Positions 1 to 8,740 of a stretch of 64,000 bases of DNA are shown one piece after another. Under the pieces are notes generated by a model, which saw only the letters and a list, made by a program, of their open reading frames with translations, did no database searches and had not been told where the DNA came from. How positions within the stretch are numbered: the stretch's first letter is position 1; each line of letters begins with the position of its first letter. This DNA is from Eubacteriales bacterium (GTDB lineage Bacteria; Bacillota; Clostridia; Acetivibrionales; JANLFN01). The stretch spans positions 372,001-436,000 of the forward strand of contig JANLFN010000001.1 of assembly GCA_024655885.1 (NCBI GenBank). The letters are read 5' to 3'. Both the position numbers and the translations under genes were made by a program.

Positions 1-180
1 CCCGTTTTCCAAAGCCGCGAGTATATAATTGTGGGCATCAAATTTAAACCCCTCAATGCAAACAAACAGAGAACCCCTCCTGGCATTCCTGGAGTCATAA
101 GCTATGCTGTCCACTTCTATGTCCATATTGCCTTTGCATGCCACTGTTTCCATACCCTTGATCAAGTCTTTTAATAGCAT
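1..180 (-). CDS. murE: UDP-N-acetylmuramyl-tripeptide synthetase MurE, N-terminal part (cut by window edge)
   Basis: First 60 codons only; the rest lies beyond position 1. The ATG is at 178-180 with a GGAGG ribosome binding site 6 nt upstream. The visible N-terminal Mur ligase domain includes the YDSR motif, then a RRGSLFVCIEGFKFDAHNY stretch typical of the UDP-MurNAc-binding N domain of MurE. MurE adds the third amino acid (meso-diaminopimelate or lysine) to UDP-MurNAc-dipeptide in the cytoplasm. It lies 94 nt downstream of the spoVD-type PBP gene, the standard order in Firmicutes division/wall clusters. The residues that decide the amino acid specificity are outside the window. Confidence 0.88.
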   Translation of the reverse strand, partial: MLLKDLIKGMETVACKGNMDIEVDSIAYDSRNARRGSLFVCIEGFKFDAHNYILAALENG

Positions 181-274
181 ATGTAACCTCCGTATTCTAA
201 GCATACTATCTATGTTGAATTATATCCCAAAACGTTTACTAAAAATACTACTATTTTTAATCAATCCCCGGTCT

Positions 275-2443
275 CTATTCGGTATCCAAAGACCTGAACT
301 CCACCTGAATGATATCCCCTTTGGCGACATTGGAGCCCGGCGCCGCACTCTGCTTGACGGCAGTACCCATACCAATCACCTTTATATTAAGCCCGGCATC
401 GTTCAAAGCCTGTGTCGCTTCCCCTATGGTTTTGTTCAAAACGTCGGGCACCTTTACCATGGCCTGCTGGCCGGATTTGGTAGTGTAGAGTACCACAACG
501 GACTTTTGTGGAACACTGGCATTCGGTTTAGGCATCTGGTCCACAATCACACTGCCGCTCCCTTCAATCTTGTATTCCAGTGAAAACTGCTTGAGGGTTT
601 TCTTGGCCTCTTCAACAGTTATATTCCTCACATCCGGTACATTGACCTCTTGGGCCATCATTTCCTTATCCTTTTCGGTATATCTCCTGTCCACTTCCAG
701 GTAGCTCAGCACATCCTCCACCAGCTTTCCGGCAACCGGGGCCGCAATGGCGCCTCCCTGGTGCCCGTATGGTCCGGTGGGGAAATCCAGTACCACAAGG
801 ACGCATATCACCGGATTATCCGCCGGCGCAAAAGCGGAGAAGGAAGCAATGTATCTCCCCTTTGTCTTGCTCTCCAGCGTTTCAGCCGTACCTGTTTTTC
901 CCGCAACCCTGTATCCCTTGACGTAGGCATTTCTCCCGGTGCCATAGGTTACAACGCCTTCCAGGATGTTTTTGACCGTATCCGAAGTTTGCTTGGAAAT
1001 GACATTCCGGACCACCTCCGGCTCAAATTTCTTCACTATGTTGCCGTCCTGGTCGGTGAGCTCCTTCACCAGCCTGGGTTTCATAAGCTTTCCCCCGTTG
1101 GCGATGGCCCCGTAGGCTGTTATAAGCTGTATGGGCGTTATTTGAAACCTCTGGCCGAAGGAAGCGGTAGCCATATTCACTTCGGTGGGTTTGGAGTGGA
1201 TAATGCTCTTCGTCTCACCGGGCAGCTCTATCTGTGTCTTATCGTAAAACCCAAATGCCTTCAAGTATTTATAGAACTTATCCACTCCCAGGCTCTGCGC
1301 CACACGGACAAAAACGGGATTGCACGAATTGTACACCCCCTCCGCAAAGGTCTCATTTCCATGGGGTGTTGCCCTCCAGCAGTTGATTTTCCAGCCTCCC
1401 ACAGTGACGGGAAAGTCGTTTACGGGTGTGTCGGGTGTCACCACATTCTCTTCAATACCCGCGGAGGTGGTAATGGCCTTAAAGGTGGAGCCCGGTTCAT
1501 AGGTGTCGGCAACCGCTTTATCCCTCCACACCGTTTCTTGAAGCTTCTTTATATCCTCCTGCGTATTTCCCTTCCACGTACTCGCATCCTCCCCGGGAGG
1601 ACATGCATAGGGGTTGTTCAGGTCAAAATCGGGCTTGGAACTCAGCGCCAGTATGTCGCCTGTCCTTGGGTCCATGACAATGGCTGTGGCCCCGTTCAGG
1701 ACCTTGTTATCCGCTATGGCATTTTCAATGACCTTTTCCGCAAGGTGCTGTATTGTCTCATCGATGGTCAGAACCACATTGAGCCCGTCCTGGGGGTCTA
1801 TATGCTTTTCTTCCTTGAACGGAACTTCATTTCCTCCTGCATCCACTTCACTGAGAATTTTGCCGGGAGTGCCTTTCAGGTACTGCTCCATGACGGCTTC
1901 AATGCCGTCCAGGCCCTGGTTGTCGGTCCCCGTAAAGCCTATAACGTGTGCGGCCAGATTCCTGTAAGGGTAAAAGCGTTTCGTATCCTCGTCAATATAT
2001 ATGCCGTCAATATTTTTATCCTGCCTCCACTTTCTTACTTTGTCCCCTACTTCCTTATCCACCTTTTTCTTAATGACTTCGTAGCGGCTGGACTTGTTCA
2101 GCTTTTTCGCCACATCGTCTTTTGACATTCCCAGGATTTCAGAAAGGCTTTGCGCTATCATATCCAGATCCGCACCCGACTTTTTTAGGGCTTGAGGATT
2201 GACGGAAATGGTTTCGACGGAAGCGCTTACCGCAAGCTCTATGCCGTTCCTGTCATAGATGGTTCCTCTTTTCGGGCTGATTACCCTGTTCTGATTCTGT
2301 TGAATAAAGGCCATTTTCTGGTACCATTCTCCTTGAACCAGTTGTATCCAGCCTATCCTCACCAGCAATGCCATAATCAATGCCGTAAAAATCATCATAA
2401 CGGCTATTAATCTTTTCTTTACCTGCAAACTTGCTCCAGCCAA
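275..2443 (-). CDS. spoVD: Class B penicillin-binding protein, SpoVD/FtsI family, with two PASTA domains
   Basis: A 722-residue membrane-anchored transpeptidase that cross-links peptidoglycan. A short cytoplasmic start is followed by one transmembrane helix (about 11-32), the PBP dimerisation domain (about 55-215) and the transpeptidase domain (about 245-560). The active-site motifs are present: STFK (319-322), SCN (373-375) and KTGT (516-519). Two PASTA domains follow (about 595-655 and 663-720). It lies between ftsL and murE, the usual site of spoVD/ftsI. Two PASTA repeats resemble the division enzyme PbpB of Bacillus more than SpoVD, so it could serve vegetative division, spore cortex synthesis, or both. 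The start is TTG at 2441-2443 with an AGGGGGG ribosome binding site. Confidence 0.9.
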   Translation of the reverse strand: MAGASLQVKKRLIAVMMIFTALIMALLVRIGWIQLVQGEWYQKMAFIQQNQNRVISPKRGTIYDRNGIELAVSASVETISVNPQALKKSGADLDMIAQSLSEILGMSKDDVAKKLNKSSRYEVIKKKVDKEVGDKVRKWRQDKNIDGIYIDEDTKRFYPYRNLAAHVIGFTGTDNQGLDGIEAVMEQYLKGTPGKILSEVDAGGNEVPFKEEKHIDPQDGLNVVLTIDETIQHLAEKVIENAIADNKVLNGATAIVMDPRTGDILALSSKPDFDLNNPYACPPGEDASTWKGNTQEDIKKLQETVWRDKAVADTYEPGSTFKAITTSAGIEENVVTPDTPVNDFPVTVGGWKINCWRATPHGNETFAEGVYNSCNPVFVRVAQSLGVDKFYKYLKAFGFYDKTQIELPGETKSIIHSKPTEVNMATASFGQRFQITPIQLITAYGAIANGGKLMKPRLVKELTDQDGNIVKKFEPEVVRNVISKQTSDTVKNILEGVVTYGTGRNAYVKGYRVAGKTGTAETLESKTKGRYIASFSAFAPADNPVICVLVVLDFPTGPYGHQGGAIAAPVAGKLVEDVLSYLEVDRRYTEKDKEMMAQEVNVPDVRNITVEEAKKTLKQFSLEYKIEGSGSVIVDQMPKPNASVPQKSVVVLYTTKSGQQAMVKVPDVLNKTIGEATQALNDAGLNIKVIGMGTAVKQSAAPGSNVAKGDIIQVEFRSLDTE

Positions 2444-2534
2444 TATTTGCCCCCCCTACGGTTTTATGTGCAAATAGGACACCCTTTTAAAATACAGTGT
2501 TTTTTTCGGGCAAACAGCTTCTCCACATTACAGC

Positions 2535-2588
2535 AAAAAAGACTGTAGACTCCATAAAAATAAATTTTATTCCCATCCACAGTCTACA
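2535..2588 (-). terminator. Hairpin plus T-run between ftsL and spoVD
   Basis: In the minus-strand transcript the arms GACTGT and ACAGTC enclose a second AT-rich stem (AATAAA/TTTATT). The outer arm is followed directly by six T residues. An alternative pairing TGTAGACT/AGTCTACA uses overlapping bases. The shape fits an intrinsic terminator or attenuator lowering expression of spoVD and murE relative to mraZ-rsmH-ftsL. The loop is long, so strength is uncertain. Confidence 0.4.
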
Positions 2589-2647
2589 TATTTATAAAAT
2601 TCCTTCCCGTGTTAAAACGCATTTCCATGCATTGAATCCGTTACTGC

Positions 2648-3139
2648 TTAATAAAGCAAGCTTGTAAATCTGTCCAGTTTTTCCCACACACCGGCAAGAA
2701 TATTGTTTTCCGTCTTTTTTCCCTTGGGCTCGGCACTCGCGGCTTCAGTATAATCATTTTTTGCCACATTCATATAAACAATTTGGTACTTGTCCGGTCG
2801 CTGCATGCCCAGTTTACTCTCCGCCACAGCCCTGATCTTGTTTAAATCGGTTTCCTTACTTATTTCAACCCTTAATCTCGTATTTTCATCTTTAATACTT
2901 TCATAGATTTTATTCTGTTTAACTACTTTATAGTTTAATTCTGTGATTGCGGCATACCTGTAAATAATGGTAAAACACGCCGCAAAAACAATTAAAATGG
3001 CACATACCGTCCTAAGCTTTGCCCTGTTGTTTGTCCTGTGTTTCTTTTTTTCCTTCAGGACCTTATTTTCCTCATATACATCGTACTTTATCTTCTCTGC
3101 CGTTGAACCATAGACGTAATTTTCGCCCTTTTTTATCAA
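2648..3139 (-). CDS. ftsL: Cell division protein FtsL-like
   Basis: A 163-residue bitopic membrane protein. A basic cytoplasmic segment (residues 1-43, rich in Lys and Arg) is followed by one hydrophobic helix (about 44-62), then a coiled-coil region (about 68-105, with heptad-like Leu/Val/Ile spacing) and an AESKLGM-RP stretch typical of FtsL/DivIC proteins. A polar tail follows. FtsL joins DivIB and DivIC in the divisome and helps activate FtsW/PBP at the septum. Position between rsmH and the PBP gene supports the call more than sequence identity, because FtsL is poorly conserved. The start is TTG at 3137-3139 with an AGAGGTG ribosome binding site. Confidence 0.75.
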   Translation of the reverse strand: MIKKGENYVYGSTAEKIKYDVYEENKVLKEKKKHRTNNRAKLRTVCAILIVFAACFTIIYRYAAITELNYKVVKQNKIYESIKDENTRLRVEISKETDLNKIRAVAESKLGMQRPDKYQIVYMNVAKNDYTEAASAEPKGKKTENNILAGVWEKLDRFTSLLY

Positions 3140-3463
3140 TTGTATTCACCTCTGGCGGTTTTTATTCCCGTTTTCTTCCTTAGTGCGGTAAACTTGCGCT
3201 GTGGGTTTGTGTTTTGGAATATTTCCCGGTCCGATAGGACAATAAATCCGGGGACTGGCCAAAAAACCAGTCCTCGGGAAAACAATTAAACTTTTATTGT
3301 ACCTTATCCTTTGTTTTTTTACTTAATTTTTTCTTTTGTTGTTCCACAATTTAGCCTTTTGTACGTTCTTTCTTTTTCCTCTTGTAACTTTTAAAATTTC
3401 TCTTTTGTATATCCGTAATTCTTCTTTTGTCTACTGAATCTTTATCTTTGGTATTTATAAAAA
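3140..3463. other. 324-bp ftsL-rsmH gap with a strong hairpin and an A-rich open frame
   Basis: Genes in this cluster usually abut, so this gap is long. At 3248-3277 an 11-bp stem (one mismatch; arms CCGAGGACTGG and CCAGTCCCCGG in the transcript, 8-nt loop) is obvious but has no T-run after it. It may be an RNA processing site, a stability element or part of a leader. Nearer rsmH the transcript is strongly A-rich, and one frame stays open from the last codons of rsmH with a Lys/Arg-rich reading (see findings). I see no clear promoter and no independent start codon in that frame. Confidence 0.5.
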
Positions 3464-4405
3464 TTAAATTTTTTTTAAAACCCTTAGTTTGGCACTTCGT
3501 GATCTGGGATTTTCCTCCACTTCCTTTGCGGATGGAATGATAGGCTTTTTAGTAACATTCTCCGCTTCAGGCTTTTTGCCGCACACACATATGGGAAAAT
3601 TCTTGGGACACGTGCACGGATGGGTCTTCCTGGCAAACTCGTTCTTTACTATCCTGTCCTCCAGCGAATGGAAGGTTATGATGCAAAGCTTTCCTCCGCT
3701 CTTTAAGAGCGACACCGAATCGTCTATGGCCTGTTTTAATATCCCCAGTTCATCGTTGACCGCTATTCTCAATGCCTGAAATGTCCTCTTTGCCGGATGC
3801 GGTCCCTCTCGCCTTGCAGCACTTGGGATTGCCGCCTTTATAATATCTACCAGCTGCATTGTGGTCTTTATTCTGTTTTCCTTCCTTGCCTTCACTATAA
3901 ATGCAGCTATCCGGCCGGCCCATTTTTCTTCACCGTAATTTTGTATGATTTCTTTTATTTGATTTTCCGGATATTCATTCACAATGGTTTCCGCAGTGAA
4001 CCGGAGACTTGTATCCATCCGCATATCCAGCGGTGCGTCCTTTTGATAGCTGAAACCTCTATCCGCCTCATCCAGCTGGTGCGAGGACACTCCGAGGTCC
4101 AATAGTATTCCGTTCACTGCCGATATGCCGTTTTTTAAGCACAGGCTTTTAATCTTTTTAAAATTGCCCCTTTCCAGAATAAACCTGGCTTCTCCTCCCA
4201 TGCGGCTCAATCTTTCCTGTGAGGTTTTTATGGCAAAGGGATCCTGATCAATGCCTATTAAAATTCCGTTTTTCCCAAGCCTTTTCAGTATTTCAACCGA
4301 ATGTCCCGCTCCACCCACCGTTCCGTCCACATATATGGCGTCCGGTTTTACCTCCAGGTGCTCAATACACTCCTTCAGTAAAACAGGTTTGTGCATAAAT
4401 TCCAT
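3464..4405 (-). CDS. rsmH: 16S rRNA (cytosine-1402-N4)-methyltransferase RsmH (MraW)
   Basis: A 313-residue SAM-dependent methyltransferase that modifies C1402 in the 30S decoding centre. The SAM-binding motif [11 protein letters not shown] is at residues 27-36; [12 protein letters not shown] and [16 protein letters not shown] follow around 100-130, and [12 protein letters not shown] near 245. The C-terminal [12 protein letters not shown] end is normal for the family. Length matches RsmH elsewhere. The ATG at 4403-4405 has a GAGGTG ribosome binding site. The gene starts 8 nt after the mraZ stop, so the two are cotranscribed. The last codons (GTT TTA AAA AAA) form a slippery sequence just before the stop. 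Confidence 0.96.
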   Translation of the reverse strand: MEFMHKPVLLKECIEHLEVKPDAIYVDGTVGGAGHSVEILKRLGKNGILIGIDQDPFAIKTSQERLSRMGGEARFILERGNFKKIKSLCLKNGISAVNGILLDLGVSSHQLDEADRGFSYQKDAPLDMRMDTSLRFTAETIVNEYPENQIKEIIQNYGEEKWAGRIAAFIVKARKENRIKTTMQLVDIIKAAIPSAARREGPHPAKRTFQALRIAVNDELGILKQAIDDSVSLLKSGGKLCIITFHSLEDRIVKNEFARKTHPCTCPKNFPICVCGKKPEAENVTKKPIIPSAKEVEENPRSRSAKLRVLKKI

Positions 4406-4413
4406 TTAACACC

Positions 4414-4845
4414 TCAAATTCCCAACATGGCAAACTTTTCCGCAACCTTGTCCGCACTCAAATTATCTGCACTGCTGTATTCTTCCCACTTAGATTTGTC
4501 CCAAATTTCAACCCTGCTGGACATGCCGATAATATAGACATCCTTGTCCAGTCCGGCATGTTCTCTTAAATTTTGTGGTATTAATATTCTTCCCTGCTTG
4601 TCCACTTCACATTCGGTAGCCCCTGCAAAAAAGAATCTCATAAATGCCCGTGCATCTCTGTCTGCCAGTGGAAGCGTCCTGAGCTTGGCTTCGAAATTCT
4701 TCCACTCCTCCATTGAATACGCAAACAAACAGTTGTCCAAACCTTTGGTTATAATGAAGTTCTCTCCCAGTCCTTCTCTAAATTTGGCCGGGATAATAAC
4801 CCTCCCTTTTGGGTCAACCGTGTGCTGGTATTCACCGTAAAACAA
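4414..4845 (-). CDS. mraZ: Transcriptional regulator MraZ
   Basis: A 143-residue protein with two AbrB-like MraZ repeats: an N-terminal half starting [23 protein letters not shown] and a second half with [18 protein letters not shown]. Each carries the DxKGR/DxQGR-type signature that contacts DNA. MraZ forms a ring-shaped oligomer that binds short direct repeats in its own promoter and controls the division/wall cluster. Three such repeats lie just upstream (4871-4901). The start is TTG at 4843-4845, preceded by GAGGTG. It is the first gene of the cluster transcript. Confidence 0.95.
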   Translation of the reverse strand: MFYGEYQHTVDPKGRVIIPAKFREGLGENFIITKGLDNCLFAYSMEEWKNFEAKLRTLPLADRDARAFMRFFFAGATECEVDKQGRILIPQNLREHAGLDKDVYIIGMSSRVEIWDKSKWEEYSSADNLSADKVAEKFAMLGI

Positions 4846-4870
4846 TTATTTCACCTCACACATTTGGTAC

Positions 4871-4901
4871 TGTCCACCACTTTGCACCACTTTCTACCAC
4901 C
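4871..4901 (-). promoter_or_regulatory. Three 10-bp-spaced MraZ boxes
   Basis: The minus strand carries three copies of (A)GTGGT at an exact 10-bp period (GTGG cores at 4897-4900, 4887-4890 and 4877-4880), two of them inside AAAGTGGTG. MraZ is known to bind tandem short G-rich repeats of this spacing in front of its own gene (TGGGN in Escherichia coli, AAAGTG-type in Mollicutes). The repeats lie between the predicted -10 box and the mraZ start, a good position for autoregulation. Confidence 0.8.
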
Positions 4902-4910
4902 TTATTGATT

Positions 4911-4939
4911 ATTTTATTTTAAATTTGTCCAATAATCAA
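4911..4939 (-). promoter_or_regulatory. Sigma-A type promoter for the mraZ cluster
   Basis: On the minus strand TTGATT (4934-4939) and TAAAAT (4911-4916) are separated by exactly 17 nt. Transcription would start near 4904, immediately before the MraZ boxes. Matches to consensus are 4/6 and 5/6. Confidence 0.65.
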
Positions 4940-4960
4940 GATAAATTTAAAATTTTTAGT

Positions 4961-4998
4961 AAAAAAAAATAAAAGATAGGACTTTTTACCTACCTTTT
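4961..4998 (-). terminator. Intrinsic terminator after rodA
   Basis: In the minus transcript AAAAGGTAGG pairs with CCTATCTTTT (one G-T pair) and is followed by a T-rich run (TTTTATTTTTTTTT). It lies 23 nt past the rodA stop and separates rodA from the mraZ promoter. Confidence 0.75.
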
Positions 4999-5021
4999 AT
5001 ATATACTTCCAGCCTGTCCTC

Positions 5022-6170
5022 CTACTGCGTATTATTGAATATGGTCCTCTGCCGCCGCATGGAGACGCTCAGTATAATGCCTACCGCTATATAATTCGTA
5101 ACCATGGCGCTGCCCCCTGAACTGATAAAAGGAAGGGGTATCCCCGTAACAGGCAAAATTCCTATACACATGCCGATGTTCTCTATAAAATGGATGCTCA
5201 GCATTCCTGTTAAGCCTATGACCAGAAAGGAGCCGTAGGAATCCCTGGCTTTCTTCGCAATATACACACACCTTATGAGAATAAAGAAGATCAGGACCAG
5301 GACCACCATGGCACCTATAAATCCAAGTTCTTCGCCGATTACAGAAAAAATGAAGTCCGATTCTTTGACCGGAACACCCGCATTCTGGGTCTGAATTCCC
5401 TGGTATAAGCCTTTGCCGAAAATTTGCCCTGAGCCGATGGCGGTGATTGAATGGGTGACGTTAAAGGACGCACCCTGTTTATACTTCTCAGGTGCTAAAA
5501 ACGCAAGAATCCTGCTTTTCTGGTAGTCCTGCAAAACAAAAAACCAGGATAAAATGATCACCGGTATGGATGCCAGCAGGCATCCCCAAAAGTACTTGTA
5601 TTCCAGGCCGCATATATAAACCATGACCACGATTATGAATATAAATACCATGGCGGTTCCGAAGTCAGGCTCTAATAATACCAGGCCTATGGGAAGCATG
5701 CAATAGACGGCGAACTTTGCGATATTCCCATTCTTGTTTTTTTGCCCTTCCTTGATCCTCTCCAAAAAAGTGGAAACAAACACCACCATGGTTATTTTAG
5801 CCAGTTCGGAGGGCTGAAAGCTCCCGATAAGAGGCACTCTAAGCCAGCTTTGGCTTCCCTGCTGGGCTCCTGTGCCTATAAACAGCACAAGGACCAGAAG
5901 GATAATGCTGAAGATATAGAGGACGATCCCTATTATTTTAAAATCCTTGTAATCTATGGTACTGATAATAATGGACAGGCTCACTCCGATGGCAAACCCC
6001 AGGCTCTGCATAAGCATAATCCGGTCACCGTTTATGTTTCCCGGCATCACCCTGGTGGCGCTATTCAATACAAATAATCCGATAATGGAAAGTATAAGAA
6101 CCGCAACAAACAAGGCATAGTCGAATTGTTTAACATAATTGTAGCTTTTGGTCTTCTCAACAGAATACAT
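5022..6170 (-). CDS. rodA: SEDS-family peptidoglycan glycosyltransferase RodA
   Basis: A 382-residue protein with about ten transmembrane segments that polymerises lipid II during cell elongation, working with a class B PBP. Visible family motifs are QPSELAK (about 127-133), EPDFGT in the central region, the KESDFIFSVIGEELGF loop and the C-terminal PLPFISSGGSA. The DFIF-VIGEE loop is closer to RodA than to FtsW. The ATG at 6168-6170 has an AAAGGTG ribosome binding site. It follows lgt by 58 nt and is the last gene of the ymfF-ymfH-lgt-rodA run before a terminator. FtsW is the alternative, but this position outside the wall cluster favours RodA. Confidence 0.85.
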   Translation of the reverse strand: MYSVEKTKSYNYVKQFDYALFVAVLILSIIGLFVLNSATRVMPGNINGDRIMLMQSLGFAIGVSLSIIISTIDYKDFKIIGIVLYIFSIILLVLVLFIGTGAQQGSQSWLRVPLIGSFQPSELAKITMVVFVSTFLERIKEGQKNKNGNIAKFAVYCMLPIGLVLLEPDFGTAMVFIFIIVVMVYICGLEYKYFWGCLLASIPVIILSWFFVLQDYQKSRILAFLAPEKYKQGASFNVTHSITAIGSGQIFGKGLYQGIQTQNAGVPVKESDFIFSVIGEELGFIGAMVVLVLIFFILIRCVYIAKKARDSYGSFLVIGLTGMLSIHFIENIGMCIGILPVTGIPLPFISSGGSAMVTNYIAVGIILSVSMRRQRTIFNNTQ

Positions 6171-6228
6171 AATAAATCACCTTTTGGCCGGCCAAGTCCA
6201 TAAAAGGCCCCAAATTCATATGAAATAA

Positions 6229-7308
6229 TTAACTGCTGTATTTATTGTCCTCGTCCGGTCCATGCTCCCCCTCATTCCCGGTAAAATCCGTCGGACTTTC
6301 ATCACGCCCGTCCTCAGCCGTCCCTTTGTTCTCTGCCCTTGCATCCCCGGGGTTCTCAATTTCAACGGCCGCACCGTCCGAGTCGGTATCATGCGCCCTG
6401 TCCTCTTCTTTCAGCTTTTCCAGAACAGAGCCGTATTCGCTTGTGCCGACGGCCACATTCTCCGACAGGCTGAGAGCAATTTTTCTCCTGCGCAAAACAA
6501 AAATTGTCCCGAAGAAAATGACGAACACAACAGATAGAACCTGAGAGACCCTCAAATTTCCCAGCCATAGGCTGTCGGTCCTCAAGCCTTCAATCCATGA
6601 CCTGCCCAATCCGTACAGCACCATGTAGAGGAAAAATACTTCCCCGTCGCTTTTTTTCCTTTTGCGGTACCATATCAGGATCAAAAAAACACCCAGGTCC
6701 CACAGGGATTCGTATAAAAATGTGGGATGTACCGGTATATTGGGGTTTACAAATATGTTATGTTCGGTGAGGTTAAACTGTTCTCTTGACAGATAATCCC
6801 TTATTTCATTTCCCGTCATTCCCCAAGGCAGGGTTGTATTGGTTCCGAAAGCCTCCTGGTTGACAAAATTTCCCCATCTTCCAATAGCCTGCGCAAGAGC
6901 AAAATAAGGCATAGCAAAGTCAAAGAGCTTCATCAGCGGAATTTTTTTTACCCTCGCATAGATGCACGCGGTCCCAAGAGCGCCTATAAGTCCTCCCAGG
7001 ATAGCCAGACCGCCCTCTCTGGTGTTGAGTATGTTAAGAAGGTTGTCCCTGTACAGGTCAAAATTGAATACTACATAGTATAATCTGGCACAGATGATGG
7101 CCACGGGTGCCGCAAACAGCACTAAGTCTATGATATTCTCCGATTCAAATCCAAATTTCCGGCTGTCCTTCAAACCAAGGAGTACGGCCAGCAAAAAGCC
7201 TGCCGCAATGATGACTCCATACCAGTAAATATCTATCCCGAATACCGGAAAAGACCTGTTCACATAAAATTTCAAGCCCCACAGGCCCGGAAATTCGATA
7301 ACATTCAT
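6229..7308 (-). CDS. lgt: Prolipoprotein diacylglyceryl transferase Lgt, with acidic C-terminal tail
   Basis: Transfers diacylglycerol from phosphatidylglycerol to the lipobox cysteine of prolipoproteins, the first step of lipoprotein maturation. It has seven or so membrane segments; the Lgt signature GRWGNFVNQEAFG is at 143-155 and HPTFLYES near 195. The family is usually about 260-290 residues. This one has 359, the excess being a charged tail (about 290-359) rich in Glu, Asp and Gly that is probably cytoplasmic and disordered. The ATG overlaps the ymfH stop (ATGA), and a very strong GGGGGAGG site precedes it, so the two are translationally coupled. Confidence 0.94.
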   Translation of the reverse strand: MNVIEFPGLWGLKFYVNRSFPVFGIDIYWYGVIIAAGFLLAVLLGLKDSRKFGFESENIIDLVLFAAPVAIICARLYYVVFNFDLYRDNLLNILNTREGGLAILGGLIGALGTACIYARVKKIPLMKLFDFAMPYFALAQAIGRWGNFVNQEAFGTNTTLPWGMTGNEIRDYLSREQFNLTEHNIFVNPNIPVHPTFLYESLWDLGVFLILIWYRKRKKSDGEVFFLYMVLYGLGRSWIEGLRTDSLWLGNLRVSQVLSVVFVIFFGTIFVLRRRKIALSLSENVAVGTSEYGSVLEKLKEEDRAHDTDSDGAAVEIENPGDARAENKGTAEDGRDESPTDFTGNEGEHGPDEDNKYSS

Positions 7309-8603
7309 TTTCCTCCCCCTTTTACCGGCTTAACAACAGACAGCGCCATATGCTCCCGGTTAAAATGTTCTCTAAACACTTCGGATATATATTCAAAAGT
7401 AATTTTATCATATACGTCAAAATAGTCAAATAGATTAACGTCCTTAAAATATACGGATATAAACAAATGGGATATGCGTTCCACTGAATTCAACTGTCTT
7501 AAAAGCCTTCCTACCATGGCCTTTTTAATTCTCTCATAGCTGCTTTTGTCCAGGTTGTTCTTTCTTAAATGCTCAATTTCATCTAAAATCCTTTCCCTTA
7601 CCCTGTCAGGGTGCGCAGATTCGCCCCCGAACATGGAGAATGCGTAGTTTTCCTCGATGGTGTAATCAAATTCAAAGGTGCTGTTTATCAGTCCTTCCCC
7701 ATAAAGCCGGTTGTAAAGCCCGGAGCTTTTTCCCATGATCATTTCCAGCAGCAGCTTGACAGCCACTTCATGTTTTAAAAGGTCTGTCCCCTTGAGTTCA
7801 AACATGTGATCCTTAAAACCCATCTGGAACAGAGGCGTTGAAACCTCAAGGGATTGTTCGATATAATGAGTGTTGACGCCTTTCTCCTCTTCGGGAAAAA
7901 TTCTTTTAATTTCCTGCTTGCTTCGGGTTTCTTTAATGCTTGCTTCCAGTTGCTCAAAAACGCTCTGTGGGTCCACATCTCCCACCACAAGCACCACCAT
8001 GTTTGAAGGGTGGTAAAATGTATTGTAGCAGGTATAGAGGACATCCTTGTTGATTTTGCCGATGCTCTCAACTGTCCCTGCAATATCGGTACGGACAGGA
8101 TTATTTTTATAAAAAGCACCCAGCAGGTTGAAAAAAGACCTCCAGCTGGGATCATCCTCATACATCCTGATTTCCTGGCCTATGATCCCCTTTTCCTTTT
8201 CTACGCTTTCCTCAGTAATATAGGGATTTTGGACAAAATCAAGCAGCAGTTTGAAGTTGTCCTCAAATTTATCGGTGCAGGAAAACAGGTATACCGTCTT
8301 GTTAAATCCGGTATAGGCATTGGGGCTTGAACCCAGGTCCGCAAACTTGTCCATAACGCTCCCGTCCTTTTGGTCAAACAGCTTATGCTCCAAAAAGTGG
8401 GCAATGCCGTCCGGCACCCTTGTAGCCTCCTTTTCACCCGGAACTACAAATTCATTGTTTATTGAGCCGTAATGGGTGGAAAATGTCCCATACTTTTTGA
8501 AATAGCCTTTCTTAGGGATAACATAAGCCTTCAGTCCGCTTTTATGCTCATACACATGCATAACTTCATTTACTTTTTTATACTCGATAGTGGTAAAGTT
8601 CAT
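7305..8603 (-). CDS. ymfH: M16 family zinc peptidase, YmfH-like (catalytic subunit)
   Basis: A 432-residue peptidase of the pitrilysin/processing peptidase family. The inverted zinc motif HFLEH is at 69-73 and a downstream glutamate in IIGQEI (about 144) can complete the metal site. A second, non-catalytic M16 domain makes up the C-terminal half. In Bacillus the YmfF/YmfH pair, related to AlbF/AlbE, forms a two-chain clamp in which only one subunit has the zinc site; the same division is seen here with the upstream gene. The substrate is unknown. The 137-bp gap to ymfF is GC-rich with imperfect CACCGGCAGG-type repeats and shows no clear gene. Confidence 0.85.
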   Translation of the reverse strand: MNFTTIEYKKVNEVMHVYEHKSGLKAYVIPKKGYFKKYGTFSTHYGSINNEFVVPGEKEATRVPDGIAHFLEHKLFDQKDGSVMDKFADLGSSPNAYTGFNKTVYLFSCTDKFEDNFKLLLDFVQNPYITEESVEKEKGIIGQEIRMYEDDPSWRSFFNLLGAFYKNNPVRTDIAGTVESIGKINKDVLYTCYNTFYHPSNMVVLVVGDVDPQSVFEQLEASIKETRSKQEIKRIFPEEEKGVNTHYIEQSLEVSTPLFQMGFKDHMFELKGTDLLKHEVAVKLLLEMIMGKSSGLYNRLYGEGLINSTFEFDYTIEENYAFSMFGGESAHPDRVRERILDEIEHLRKNNLDKSSYERIKKAMVGRLLRQLNSVERISHLFISVYFKDVNLFDYFDVYDKITFEYISEVFREHFNREHMALSVVKPVKGGGK

Positions 8604-8740
8604 CCTACTTGCTCCTTTACAATTGATTGGGTAAACCTGAATGAATCTGAGCCATCATGGGGTAAACAGGCAGTTCTCCATAGCTCCGCCGGTGTCCGTC
8701 CGCACCTGCCCGTGCCTGCCGGTGCCCCTCTCCTTCATGG

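Noticed and set aside
650-2125. A 491-codon plus-strand frame opposite the spoVD-type PBP gene
   Set aside because: It has no domain I recognise, no ribosome binding site of note, and lies fully antisense to a clear PBP gene with intact motifs; it is a shadow of GC-biased codons.
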